DNA of 6,631 nt from Sporomusa sp. (GCA_029256645.1 JAQSXM010000195.1:1-6631), one strand, 5' to 3'. Shown: positions 1 to 6,029, counted from the first letter of the stretch. Notes: generated by a model not told the origin, from the sequence alone. Translations and numbers: made by a program.

Positions 1-410
1 TAGATGAACTGACTCACGAGTTATTTACATTTTTTAATGGTTTTTCTTCGTGGGAGAACTCAGTAATAAAGACGAGCGATCTGGCCGTTTCCGAGGCTCA
101 TGCCATTGAAGTACTGGGCAAATATGGACAAATGAATATGAAAAGTCTTGCTCAATATCTGGGGGTAACTACAGGTACTACTACCGTTACAGTTGATCGC
201 CTGGAAAAGAAGCAATATGCCACCCGGGAATCAGTCAAAGAGGACCGGCGTGTTCACTTAATTACTTTAACGGAAAAAGGCCACCAGGCTTTTTCTGAAC
301 ATCACCAGTATCATTATAATCTGAGCGAGCAAATACTCTCAGTCTTGTCAGATGAAGAAAATGAACAGTTACTTACAATACTAAAAAAAATTAATCGAGA
401 GGCATTTTAA
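1..410 (+). CDS. MarR-family transcriptional regulator, AdcR/ZitR-like, 5' end outside window (partial)
   Basis: DNA-binding repressor or sensor of the MarR winged-helix family. The frame is open to the left edge (first whole codon at 3), giving 135 visible residues; MarR proteins are usually 140-150, so only about 10-20 are missing. The ATG at 132 is internal: it falls inside the fold, after the dimerisation and linker helices. Visible residues about 43-70 form the helix-turn-helix and 75-93 the wing, with the typical D-R-R ... L-T-x-x-G (DRRVHLITLTEKG). Metal-ligand-like residues are visible: His at 99-101 just before the helix-turn-helix, and E-H-H-Q-Y-H encoded at 297-314. From memory, AdcR site 1 uses His42, His108 and His112 in these same places. 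The gene stops one base before a heavy-metal ATPase, so it probably senses that pump's metal. The family is secure; the metal-sensing role is inference. Confidence 0.9.
   Translation, partial: DELTHELFTFFNGFSSWENSVIKTSDLAVSEAHAIEVLGKYGQMNMKSLAQYLGVTTGTTTVTVDRLEKKQYATRESVKEDRRVHLITLTEKGHQAFSEHHQYHYNLSEQILSVLSDEENEQLLTILKKINREAF
397..402 (+). promoter_or_regulatory. Ribosome binding site of the P-type ATPase gene, inside the MarR gene
   Basis: GAGAGG lies 9 bases upstream of the ATG at 412, within the last codons of the MarR-family gene. No promoter can fit between the two genes (one base apart), so they are co-transcribed and probably translationally coupled. Confidence 0.7.
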
Positions 411-411
411 A

Positions 412-2337
412 ATGGATAATGAAGAACTCTGCATCTCCAAGAATAAGCTTATCAGCCCAGCGCCGGTGGAAGTAGGAGAACACGACCATGGACATGGTGC
501 AGGCGGTCATTTAAAAGACTATATTGTAATTACCACAACATCTCTTTTGTTAATAGGCTACTGGTTCGAGTGGTTGCCGGTGATTTTTGGGGTTGATACT
601 GCACTTATTGCAGCACTAATCGGTGGTTTGCCAATTATTACAGAAGCGGTTGTGGCCATATATAAGCGGGGGGACACCAAAGTAGGACTTCTGGTAAGCA
701 TAGCGATTATTGCCTCTATTGCTATCGGTGAATATTTTGCAGCAGCCGAGGTTGCGCTTATCATGACCATTGGCGAGATGTTAGAACACATTACCTTAGA
801 AAAGTCCAACAATGCTTTAAAAAAACTTGCGGAGCTAACTCCTTTAAAAGCCCGTATCCTAGAGGGGGGAACCGAGCGGGAAATCGCCGCCGAACTGGTA
901 GCGACAGGGGATACATTACTGGTAAAACCAGGGGAGAAGATTCCGGTAGACGGTGTAGTTTCCTTTGGTTATGCCACGGTCGACCAAGCGACTATCACCG
1001 GGGAGTCGATTCCTGTTGAATGCCGCACCGGGGACAGTGTTTTTGGCGGTACAATCGTAACTATGGGGAGTATTGAGGTTGTAGCAACAAAGGTGGGACA
1101 GGATACCGCTTTAGGTCATATCATAAAAATGGTTAAGGAAGCTCAGGCAAGTAAGGCCCCTACCGCCCGGATTATTGACCGCTGGGCAAATTGGTTTGTA
1201 CCATTAAGTCTAACGATTGCGGTATTAGTCTACCTGGTAACCGGTGACATTGTCCGGGGGGTAACTATCTTAATCGTTTTCTGTCCCTGTGCGATGTTAC
1301 TGAGCACACCCACCGCTGTGGCTGCTGCTATTGGGGCAGCGGCGCGGCGGGGTATTTTAATCAAAGGGGGCGAAATACTGGAACGAGTAGGCTCCTTAGA
1401 TACCGTCTTATTTGACAAAACAGGCACAATTACTTTGGGGAAACCAACTGTAAAAGACATTCGCTGCTATAACGGCTGGCAAGACAATGCGTTACTGGCC
1501 ATTGCCGCAGGGATAGAGAAACGTTCAGAGCATCACCTGGCAAAAGCAATTATTGCCGCCGCAGAGAAAGAGCGTATCTCCTTTATCGAGCCGGCCTATT
1601 GGGAACCTGTTATTGGGCAAGGGATAATTGCAGAAAACGATGGGGTAACCTTCTTATTGGGGAATATATCATTACTTGAAAATAAACAGGTAGTTCTTAC
1701 ACCGGAACAACATAAGTATTGTGTGGTACACCAAAAGGCAGGAGCTACTGTAGTTTTTGTTGCCGCCAATGGGGTGGTAGCAGGGATTATTACGATCCAG
1801 GATCCTATACGCGCAGGATCTAAGGAAACAATTGCAGCATTATCTCAGGATAATATCAAGAAGATAGTCTTGTTGACCGGAGATGCCACAGTCGTCGGCA
1901 ATGCTATTGGCGAACAGGTCAATATCCCAATAATCCATGGCGACTTATTACCAGGCGATAAGGTGAAATATGTTGAAACCTATCAACAAGCCGGTTGCAA
2001 GGTCGCCATGATCGGGGATGGCATAAACGATGCTCCGGCTTTGGCAAAAGCAGATATCGGAATCGCTATGGGATACTCGGGCACCGATATCGCTGTGGAA
2101 GCTGCAGATATTGTTTTATTATCTGATGACTTAAAAAAAATACCGGAAACAATACAAAAGAGCCGAAAAGCGATCCGTACTATTTGGCAAAATATTGTGG
2201 TTGCCAATACGATTAATCTGGCGGCAATTGTTTTTGCAGCCTGTGGTTTGTTAGGACCTGTTGCAGCAGCAATTGTGCACAATGTAGGTGCAATTATTGT
2301 TGTATTAAATTCGGCACGTTTATTAAGAAATAATTAA
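412..2337 (+). CDS. Heavy-metal translocating P-type ATPase (P1B family), metal not assigned
   Basis: Membrane pump that exports a transition metal using ATP; 641 residues. The actuator loop has TGES at 196-199. The metal-binding helix has CPC at 291-293. The phosphorylation site is DKTGT with Asp335, followed by the nucleotide-binding domain (SEHH 372-375, GQG 402-404), TGD at 489-491 and GDGIND at 535-540. About eight membrane helices are visible: roughly 36-54, 61-84, 91-107, 109-127, 262-280, 283-305, 590-613 and 614-634. There is no N-terminal HMA domain; instead a short tail holds Cys7 and a His-rich stretch (HDHGHGAGGH, 24-33). The last helix reads H-N-V-G-A (623-627). This is neither the Asp-x-Gly of Zn/Cd/Pb pumps, nor the HEGxT of P1B-4 Co/Fe pumps, nor the copper signature; from memory it is closest to HN-type pumps such as mycobacterial CtpC. 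The HP locus has His-His where most P1B pumps have His-Pro. The neighbouring MarR-like gene suggests metal-induced expression. Confidence 0.96.
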   Translation: MDNEELCISKNKLISPAPVEVGEHDHGHGAGGHLKDYIVITTTSLLLIGYWFEWLPVIFGVDTALIAALIGGLPIITEAVVAIYKRGDTKVGLLVSIAIIASIAIGEYFAAAEVALIMTIGEMLEHITLEKSNNALKKLAELTPLKARILEGGTEREIAAELVATGDTLLVKPGEKIPVDGVVSFGYATVDQATITGESIPVECRTGDSVFGGTIVTMGSIEVVATKVGQDTALGHIIKMVKEAQASKAPTARIIDRWANWFVPLSLTIAVLVYLVTGDIVRGVTILIVFCPCAMLLSTPTAVAAAIGAAARRGILIKGGEILERVGSLDTVLFDKTGTITLGKPTVKDIRCYNGWQDNALLAIAAGIEKRSEHHLAKAIIAAAEKERISFIEPAYWEPVIGQGIIAENDGVTFLLGNISLLENKQVVLTPEQHKYCVVHQKAGATVVFVAANGVVAGIITIQDPIRAGSKETIAALSQDNIKKIVLLTGDATVVGNAIGEQVNIPIIHGDLLPGDKVKYVETYQQAGCKVAMIGDGINDAPALAKADIGIAMGYSGTDIAVEAADIVLLSDDLKKIPETIQKSRKAIRTIWQNIVVANTINLAAIVFAACGLLGPVAAAIVHNVGAIIVVLNSARLLRNN

Positions 2338-2343
2338 CTAAGC

Positions 2344-2392
2344 CTTTGCGAAACAAAGCCATTTTAGGGGTAGCCCCTTATGAAAAAAATGG
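2344..2392 (+). other. Structured intergenic segment after the ATPase gene; weak candidate terminator or leader structure
   Basis: Two small foldable elements lie between the ATPase stop and the next promoter. One is CTTTG-CGAAA-CAAAG (2344-2358). The other is a compound stem: CCATTTT (2359-2365) pairs with AAAATGG (2386-2392), enclosing AGGGG-TAG-CCCCT (2366-2378) and a 7-nt bulge. Neither is followed by a U-run, so an intrinsic terminator is only weakly supported. Confidence 0.3.
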
Positions 2393-2399
2393 GGAACTA

Positions 2400-2428
2400 T
2401 TGACTATGCCTGCATAAATAGTTATAAT
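2400..2428 (+). promoter_or_regulatory. Sigma-A promoter of the FMN-binding protein gene
   Basis: The -35 box TTGACT (2400-2405) and the -10 box TATAAT (2423-2428) are separated by an ideal 17 bases. Transcription should start near 2434-2436, just ahead of the Fur box, so bound Fur would block initiation or early elongation. Confidence 0.85.
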
Positions 2429-2430
2429 CG

Positions 2431-2473
2431 AAATAGTTTATTGATAATGGAAATCATTATCAATAAACTATTT
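2431..2473. repeat. Perfect 19-bp inverted repeat with 5-base centre, containing the Fur box
   Basis: The left arm AAATAGTTTATTGATAATG (2431-2449) is exactly mirrored by 2455-2473 around the centre GAAAT. The inner part of each arm is Fur-box sequence; the outer AAATAGTTTAT part extends the symmetry beyond what Fur needs. In the transcript it would fold into a long AU-rich hairpin in the 5' leader. No U-run follows, so it is not a standard terminator. Confidence 0.9.
2443..2461. promoter_or_regulatory. Fur box (ferric uptake regulator operator)
   Basis: GATAATGGAAATCATTATC matches the classical 19-bp Fur consensus GATAATGATAATCATTATC at 17 of 19 positions, the differences being only at positions 8 and 9. 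Extended by one base each side (2442-2462) it also fits the TGATAAT-N7-ATTATCA form. It lies just downstream of the predicted transcription start, a repressing position. Predicted effect: the downstream gene is off in iron-replete cells and on when iron is scarce. Related regulators (Zur, PerR) have similar sites, but the match is best to Fur. Confidence 0.85.
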
Positions 2474-2504
2474 GTTATTTGTCATAGGTTTAAGAAAGTT
2501 CTTT

Positions 2505-2511
2505 AAAGGGG
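2505..2511 (+). promoter_or_regulatory. Ribosome binding site that sets the FMN-binding gene start at GTG 2520
   Basis: AAAGGGG is 8 bases upstream of GTG 2520. The alternative upstream TTG (2472) lies inside the right arm of the operator palindrome and has no Shine-Dalgarno sequence, so it is rejected as the start. Confidence 0.75.
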
Positions 2512-2519
2512 TTGGTAGG

Positions 2520-3023
2520 GTGAGGAAATTTGTTGCAATCAGTGCCTTGTGTAGTGTTTTTGTGTTGGCTTATATTTTTGTTTTTTCTGCCAGTAATATT
2601 CAAGCGGAAAAACCCCAGGAGAAAAAATCACAACTAAAGCCAGGCATTTATAAAGCAGAATACGATAAAGCTGATTTCCGGGGGTGGAAAGCGTTTTTTA
2701 GTATGGAGGTAGACGCAGCAGGCGAAATTAAGAGCAGTAGTTTCGATTATGTTAACCAATCAGGTCAATTAAAGACCCGGGATACTGAATATAACAATAA
2801 AATGAAAAGTAAAAGTGGACTGGGACCTAGTGAATATTGCCCGAGGTTTGCCAAGAATTTGCAGGTATATCAGGACCCAAACCAAATAGATGCAATTACC
2901 GGGGCAACAATGTCTTCACGGGATTTTAAAACATTTGCCCATGCAGCGTTTAATTCGGCTAAAACAGGCGATCTGTCAACAATCTACATACAACAACCGG
3001 AAACCGCAGGTTCGAATAAATGA
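2520..3023 (+). CDS. FMN-binding domain protein, membrane-anchored or secreted, Fur-controlled
   Basis: Small extracytoplasmic flavoprotein of 167 residues from GTG 2520. Residues 2-3 are positively charged (RK), followed by a hydrophobic segment at about 4-24, which is a signal peptide or membrane anchor; Cys11 is not in a convincing lipobox. The rest is an FMN_bind domain: the GIYKAEY start at 42-48, a middle sheet region, then D-A-I-T-G-A-T-M-S at 124-132. This fits the [S/T]GA[S/T]x[S/T] motif in which ApbE attaches FMN through a phosphoester to the last residue. Here the acceptor would be Ser132, not the commoner Thr. Relatives (NqrC and RnfG subunits, the Listeria electron-transfer protein PplA) pass electrons across or outside the membrane. 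The Fur box at its promoter links it to iron limitation; a role in ferric reduction or extracellular electron transfer is inference. Seventy-odd bases later comes a chemoreceptor gene, possibly co-transcribed. Confidence 0.88.
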   Translation: MRKFVAISALCSVFVLAYIFVFSASNIQAEKPQEKKSQLKPGIYKAEYDKADFRGWKAFFSMEVDAAGEIKSSSFDYVNQSGQLKTRDTEYNNKMKSKSGLGPSEYCPRFAKNLQVYQDPNQIDAITGATMSSRDFKTFAHAAFNSAKTGDLSTIYIQQPETAGSNK

Positions 3024-3094
3024 TCTCATGCAGCCGTCATACGCGGGCGATTGACTTTGCGCCCTAAATTATTTTACGGATACTAGATAATTAA

Positions 3095-3100
3095 AAGGAG
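3095..3100 (+). promoter_or_regulatory. Ribosome binding site of the chemoreceptor gene
   Basis: AAGGAG sits 5 bases before ATG 3106. In the 82-base gap before this gene there is only a weak 5-bp stem (GGGCG 3045-3049 / CGCCC 3060-3064), and no -10 box at proper spacing from the TTGACT at 3051. The gene may therefore be read from the Fur-controlled promoter. Confidence 0.75.
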
Positions 3101-3105
3101 AAGAT

Positions 3106-4830
3106 ATGCAATCGTTTTTTCTAAATCTGAAAATGAGCGCGAAACTGTTACTCAGTTTTTCTATAATTACTGTAGTATGCCTGATTGTCGGTCTTGTAGG
3201 GATTTTAAACATTTTACAATTGCAGGAGCTGGATCATGATCTATATACTTTTCAAACCCGGCCACTTCTTGAACTGCGGATTATCAATGGTGGTTTTGAG
3301 CAGAACCGGGCTTATATGAGGGATATTATTGCTGAGGACAATCCGCAGAAGATAAGCGAATATATTAGTGCAATGGAAGTGAATACACAGAAGATTGATC
3401 AAGCTATGCAGAAATTCTCGCAAAGTTTGCTTTCAGAAACTGAAAAAGAGGATTTTGTGTATTTCTCAAATGTTCTGGAGAATTTCAATTACCATAAGGA
3501 TCAAGTAGTGACATTATGTAAGGCCGGCAACAAAAAATATGCTCATACTGTTCTGCTTAATGACGGCCCCAAATTATCATTGAACTTTAATAAAGCTATT
3601 GAGAAGCTTGCTAAGACCAAGGAAGATATCGGCAGGGAGAAAGCAGACTTTAATGAAGGCAGAGCGCAGATTGCTGTTTGGTTTATGGGGACATTAGTCT
3701 TGTTCTCGTTTCTGCTGGCAGCCGGGCTTAGCGTGCTGATCGCCAGAATGATTAGCCGGCCCATAGAGTCAATGGTGATTGCCGCCAATAGAATCGCTAA
3801 AGGAGATCTCGCAGTCGAAATACCCCAGAACTACCTGGGATTACAAGATGAAATAGGCAAGCTTGGAATGGCATTTAAGGTAATGACAGAAAACCTTAGA
3901 ACAATTGTAAAACAGGTATATTGCTCATCGGAGCAGGTCGCTTCCGCATCGGAAGAGCTAACTGCCAGTTCCGGGGAATCTGCCCAAGTTTCCGGACAAA
4001 TTGCTACAGCTGTTGTTGGCATTGCCAAAGACACGGACAAGCAACTGCATATTGTGAGTAAGACGATGGCAATCGTGGGCCAAATGTCAACCGGAGTAGA
4101 ACGGATCAGTTCGAATAGTTTGACTGCGGCGATTACTGCTGATAAGACGGTAGGTGCTGCTGTTGAAGGCGGAGAATCTATTGAGTTGGTTATTAGCAAG
4201 ATGAATGATATTGAGAACATTGTCAACCATTCTGCCACCGTTATTAGTAAACTTGATAAAAGATCAAAAGAAATCGGTGAGATTGTTGATACTATCTCCG
4301 GAATAGCCAGTCAGACCAATCTACTGGCTTTAAATGCTGCTATTGAGGCGGCAAGAGCTGGCGAGCAGGGGCGTGGTTTTGCCGTTGTTGCCGAGGAGGT
4401 CCGTAAACTCGCTGAGCAGTCTCAGGCAGCCGCAAAAGAGATTGCGGATATTATTCATAAAACACAGGTTGATACTGGCAAGGCGGCTGAAGCAATGGGG
4501 GAAGGAACCCGTGAAGTAAAAGCCGGTTCTCAACTTGCTAACCTGGCAGGTACAGCATTTAATAACATTATTGAAATGGTGCAACAGGTATCAAGCGAAA
4601 GCAAGGAAATCTCAACTGCGATCACTCTGATCGCTCAGGGTAACCAATTTGTTCTTGCGTCTATCCATGAACTTGATGAGGTCAGCCGGAGTACTTCTGC
4701 TGAAACTCAGCTGGTTTCAGCGGCAACGCAAGAGCAATCTGCCACGCTGGAAGAGATTGCTTCTTCCAGTGAAACATTGGCCCAGCTTGCTGAACAACTG
4801 AAGCAGGCAGTAACTGAGTTTAAAATTTGA
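3106..4830 (+). CDS. Methyl-accepting chemotaxis protein with four-helix-bundle sensor domain
   Basis: Transmembrane chemoreceptor of 574 residues that signals to CheA/CheW to bias swimming. Domains in order: a short cytoplasmic start; membrane helix 1 (about 12-34); an extracytoplasmic, all-helical ligand-binding region (about 35-187) like 4HB_MCP; membrane helix 2 (about 189-212); and a HAMP linker (about 213-267, with the SRPIE proline near its start and DEIG at 248-251). The rest is the long methyl-accepting coiled coil. Its hairpin tip is fully conserved at about 390-435 ([36 protein letters not shown]), the CheA/CheW contact site. There is no C-terminal CheR-tethering pentapeptide; the protein ends in EFKI. 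The ligand cannot be read from sequence; Cys138 and His130 lie in the sensor domain, but no heme or flavin motif is seen. Its position after a Fur-controlled flavoprotein gene suggests a redox or iron-related cue, which is inference. Confidence 0.96.
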   Translation: MQSFFLNLKMSAKLLLSFSIITVVCLIVGLVGILNILQLQELDHDLYTFQTRPLLELRIINGGFEQNRAYMRDIIAEDNPQKISEYISAMEVNTQKIDQAMQKFSQSLLSETEKEDFVYFSNVLENFNYHKDQVVTLCKAGNKKYAHTVLLNDGPKLSLNFNKAIEKLAKTKEDIGREKADFNEGRAQIAVWFMGTLVLFSFLLAAGLSVLIARMISRPIESMVIAANRIAKGDLAVEIPQNYLGLQDEIGKLGMAFKVMTENLRTIVKQVYCSSEQVASASEELTASSGESAQVSGQIATAVVGIAKDTDKQLHIVSKTMAIVGQMSTGVERISSNSLTAAITADKTVGAAVEGGESIELVISKMNDIENIVNHSATVISKLDKRSKEIGEIVDTISGIASQTNLLALNAAIEAARAGEQGRGFAVVAEEVRKLAEQSQAAAKEIADIIHKTQVDTGKAAEAMGEGTREVKAGSQLANLAGTAFNNIIEMVQQVSSESKEISTAITLIAQGNQFVLASIHELDEVSRSTSAETQLVSAATQEQSATLEEIASSSETLAQLAEQLKQAVTEFKI

Positions 4831-4919
4831 GTAACAGAAATAGTTTAGGTTTAGCATAGTAAAAACAATCTATTGGGGACAAAATCGTACTAATTAGCAG
4901 TTTTTCCTGTTTTTCGTCA

Positions 4920-4947
4920 TTGACTACTTAGTCAGTTTAGGTATAAT
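4920..4947 (+). promoter_or_regulatory. Sigma-A promoter of the small secreted protein gene
   Basis: The -35 box TTGACT (4920-4925) and -10 box TATAAT (4942-4947) have a 16-base spacer. Transcription should start near 4953-4955, leaving a leader of about 38 bases. The rest of the gap after the chemoreceptor gene (4831-4919) shows no clear terminator or other element. Confidence 0.82.
4921..4934. promoter_or_regulatory. Palindrome overlapping the -35 box; candidate operator
   Basis: TGACTA-CT-TAGTCA has perfect 6-base arms and shares five bases with the -35 hexamer, as expected for a repressor site or an activator touching sigma. The cognate regulator is unknown; it does not look like a Fur box. 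Confidence 0.45.
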
Positions 4948-4954
4948 CAAGTTA

Positions 4955-4989
4955 TAGTAGAAATACTAAATCTGACGTGGAGGACGTTA
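4955..4989 (+). other. Leader RNA with two small hairpins, the second presenting the ribosome binding site in its loop
   Basis: TAGTA-GAAA-TACTA (4955-4968) forms a GNRA-tetraloop stem right at the predicted 5' end of the transcript. It is followed by ACGT-GGAGG-ACGT (4975-4987), extendable by a G-U and a U-A pair to 4973-4989. The loop of the second is exactly the Shine-Dalgarno GGAGG (4979-4983), 8 bases before ATG 4992. The stems are short, so function is uncertain, but the SD itself fixes the start at 4992 rather than GTG 4977. Confidence 0.45.
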
Positions 4990-4991
4990 AA

Positions 4992-5423
4992 ATGCAGAAA
5001 AAAGTTTTAATTGGTATGTTGCTTGTTTCCCTGCTTATGGTTACCGCTGTTCCGGCATCGCAGGCTTTTGGGTTAGGTGATATTTTAAAAGTCGGTGGTA
5101 TGTCTATCCTTATAGATAAGTTCTCAACACCCCTTAATAATTTCATCAACCAATTGACATTTAAACATAAGTTAGGGAGTGAATACTCTACTAAAGTAGT
5201 TCCCATTCTATCTGTGGGTAATCATGGCTACATAGGGGCTGCTCAAGTTACCGGAGCGCAGGAATTAGTTGATAAAACTGAGGCGGTTATTCAAATGGAA
5301 GGCAGCTTTAACAATGATAAGTTTAGAGTAAAAGCATTAGTTCCTGTTGATAGTACTAACCCTACCAATTTTACCCGCGTGCAGGGGGTTGGAGTATCAG
5401 CAATTATTGATATCAAAATATAA
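4992..5423 (+). CDS. Small secreted protein of unknown function
   Basis: I cannot assign a named family. The 143-residue product starts with a textbook signal peptide: Lys3-Lys4, a hydrophobic core at about 5-19, and a probable cleavage after PASQA (residue 25 or so), leaving a mature chain starting FGLGDILKVGG. The mature part, about 118 residues, is mixed and globular in character. It has a central segment with TKVVPILSVGNHGYIGAAQVTG and a C-terminal VGVSAIIDIKI, both beta-strand-like; there are no cysteines and no second membrane helix. It resembles, from memory, hypothetical secreted proteins of Sporomusa/Pelosinus relatives. The start at ATG 4992 is chosen because GGAGG lies 8 bases upstream; the longer frame from GTG 4977 would overlap that site. 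The gene is a single-gene unit: strong promoter before it and strong terminator after it, suggesting a well-expressed extracytoplasmic protein. Confidence 0.82.
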   Translation: MQKKVLIGMLLVSLLMVTAVPASQAFGLGDILKVGGMSILIDKFSTPLNNFINQLTFKHKLGSEYSTKVVPILSVGNHGYIGAAQVTGAQELVDKTEAVIQMEGSFNNDKFRVKALVPVDSTNPTNFTRVQGVGVSAIIDIKI

Positions 5424-5433
5424 TAGAGACATA

Positions 5434-5481
5434 AAAAAAACCTCTTGCAGTAAGTTTTTGCTTACTGCAAGAGGTTTTTTT
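5434..5481. terminator. Strong bidirectional intrinsic terminator between convergent genes
   Basis: Arms at 5434-5454 and 5461-5481 are perfectly complementary over 21 bp: a 14-bp core CCTCTTGCAGTAAG and its complement, flanked by seven A and seven T, with loop TTTTTG. The T-run serves the secreted-protein gene on the plus strand, and the A-run (U-run on the other strand) serves the hemerythrin gene, whose stop lies 11 bases away. Confidence 0.95.
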
Positions 5482-5492
5482 GTCCGCCTGGG

Positions 5493-5891
5493 TTACCGTG
5501 GGGCTGGCGATATGAATTTATCCTCTTTTAGAATATGATCAACAAGCCATTCAATGACAAAATTCAAGATTTCTTTTAAATAGGCATTTTGTTCATTATC
5601 AATTTGGCCAAAGTCAATTGAGCCCATTTTTTCGATAAATTCATTGTGCAATACCTTATGAGATAAAAATTTAGGATACTTATTGGCTAACATATAGGCT
5701 TCTTCTGCTGCGAAATGTTCTGTTGTATAATCACGTAGTTCATCAACAATAGCTACAATGTGGTCATATTTGTCAATAATTAATTCATTGTTTAATAATT
5801 TATCAATTTCGTTGGCGATCTCAAATAACTTTTTGTGTTGTTCGTCAATAGCAGGGATACCAAGTTCATAGACGTGTTTCCAAAGTACCAT
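5493..5891 (-). CDS. Bacteriohemerythrin (di-iron oxygen-binding protein)
   Basis: Cytoplasmic single-domain hemerythrin of 132 residues, the usual length, which reversibly binds O2 at a non-heme di-iron centre. All seven iron ligands of the family pattern are present: His19 (in IDEQHKKLF), His59 and Glu63 (HFAAE), His78 and His82 (HKVLH), and His119 and Asp124 (HILKED). The opening LWKHVYELGIPAID matches the conserved start of bacterial hemerythrins. The start is taken at the ATG ending at 5891, because AGGTGG lies 8 bases upstream; the longer frame to 5912 begins at a TTG ahead of that site. In anaerobes such proteins are thought to store, carry, sense or scavenge O2. There is no fused signalling domain here. 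The gene is convergent with the secreted-protein gene and shares its terminator; the gap upstream contains the terminator of the next gene, so it must have its own promoter, though none stands out. Confidence 0.96.
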   Translation of the reverse strand: MVLWKHVYELGIPAIDEQHKKLFEIANEIDKLLNNELIIDKYDHIVAIVDELRDYTTEHFAAEEAYMLANKYPKFLSHKVLHNEFIEKMGSIDFGQIDNEQNAYLKEILNFVIEWLVDHILKEDKFISPAPR

Positions 5892-5899
5892 GACAATAA

Positions 5900-5905
5900 C
5901 CACCT
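5900..5905 (-). promoter_or_regulatory. Ribosome binding site that sets the hemerythrin start
   Basis: Read on the minus strand, AGGTGG is 8 bases before the ATG (5891-5889). Upstream of it, 5906-5985 shows no convincing sigma-A promoter on the minus strand; a TATAAC-like box exists but lacks a matched -35. Confidence 0.75.
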
Positions 5906-5985
5906 TTTTCAAATTTTATTTATTGACATTTTCTACAGCCGTGCGCTAAATCCTGTTTGTATGTAAGTTATAATGGGAAACAATC

Positions 5986-6029
5986 AAAAAAAAGCGCAGT
6001 CTGCAGGGATTTCTCCATGCAGTCTGCGC
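5986..6029 (-). terminator. Intrinsic terminator of the FMN split-barrel protein gene
   Basis: Arms 5994-6005 and 6018-6029 pair at 11 of 12 positions (one T-T mismatch), and the loop contains a further GGA/TCC pairing. On the minus strand the stem is followed by eight T (5993-5986). It lies about 40 bases past the stop at 6071, so it ends that transcript before hemerythrin begins. Confidence 0.9.

Noticed and set aside
132..410. A short 92-residue regulator starting at ATG 132
   Set aside because: The same frame is open to the left edge and the upstream residues continue the MarR fold, so the ATG is internal and the gene is truncated by the window.
2431..2473. The 19-bp palindrome as a terminator
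   Set aside because: It is AT-rich, lacks a following T-run on either strand, and lies between a strong promoter and its gene; a Fur operator explains it better.
2472..2519. TTG at 2472 as start of the FMN-binding protein
   Set aside because: It lies in the operator palindrome without a Shine-Dalgarno sequence; GTG 2520 has AAAGGGG at ideal distance and gives a normal signal segment.
3051..3091. A promoter for the chemoreceptor from TTGACT at 3051
   Set aside because: No -10 box occurs at 15-19 bases; the GATAAT at 3086 is 29 bases away. No sigma-D type motif with correct spacing was found either.
3831..4238. A 135-residue minus-strand frame, and similar long antisense frames within the ATPase and chemoreceptor genes
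   Set aside because: Antisense shadows of strongly supported genes, with no Shine-Dalgarno sequence or recognisable domain.
5347..5538. A 63-residue plus-strand frame
   Set aside because: It runs through the secreted-protein gene in another frame and across the terminator hairpin; no ribosome binding site or protein-like composition.
5923..5974. Plus-strand promoter from TTGACA (5923) and TATAAT (5969) in the hemerythrin upstream region
   Set aside because: The boxes are 40 bases apart, and the only downstream plus-strand content is the antisense of the split-barrel gene.
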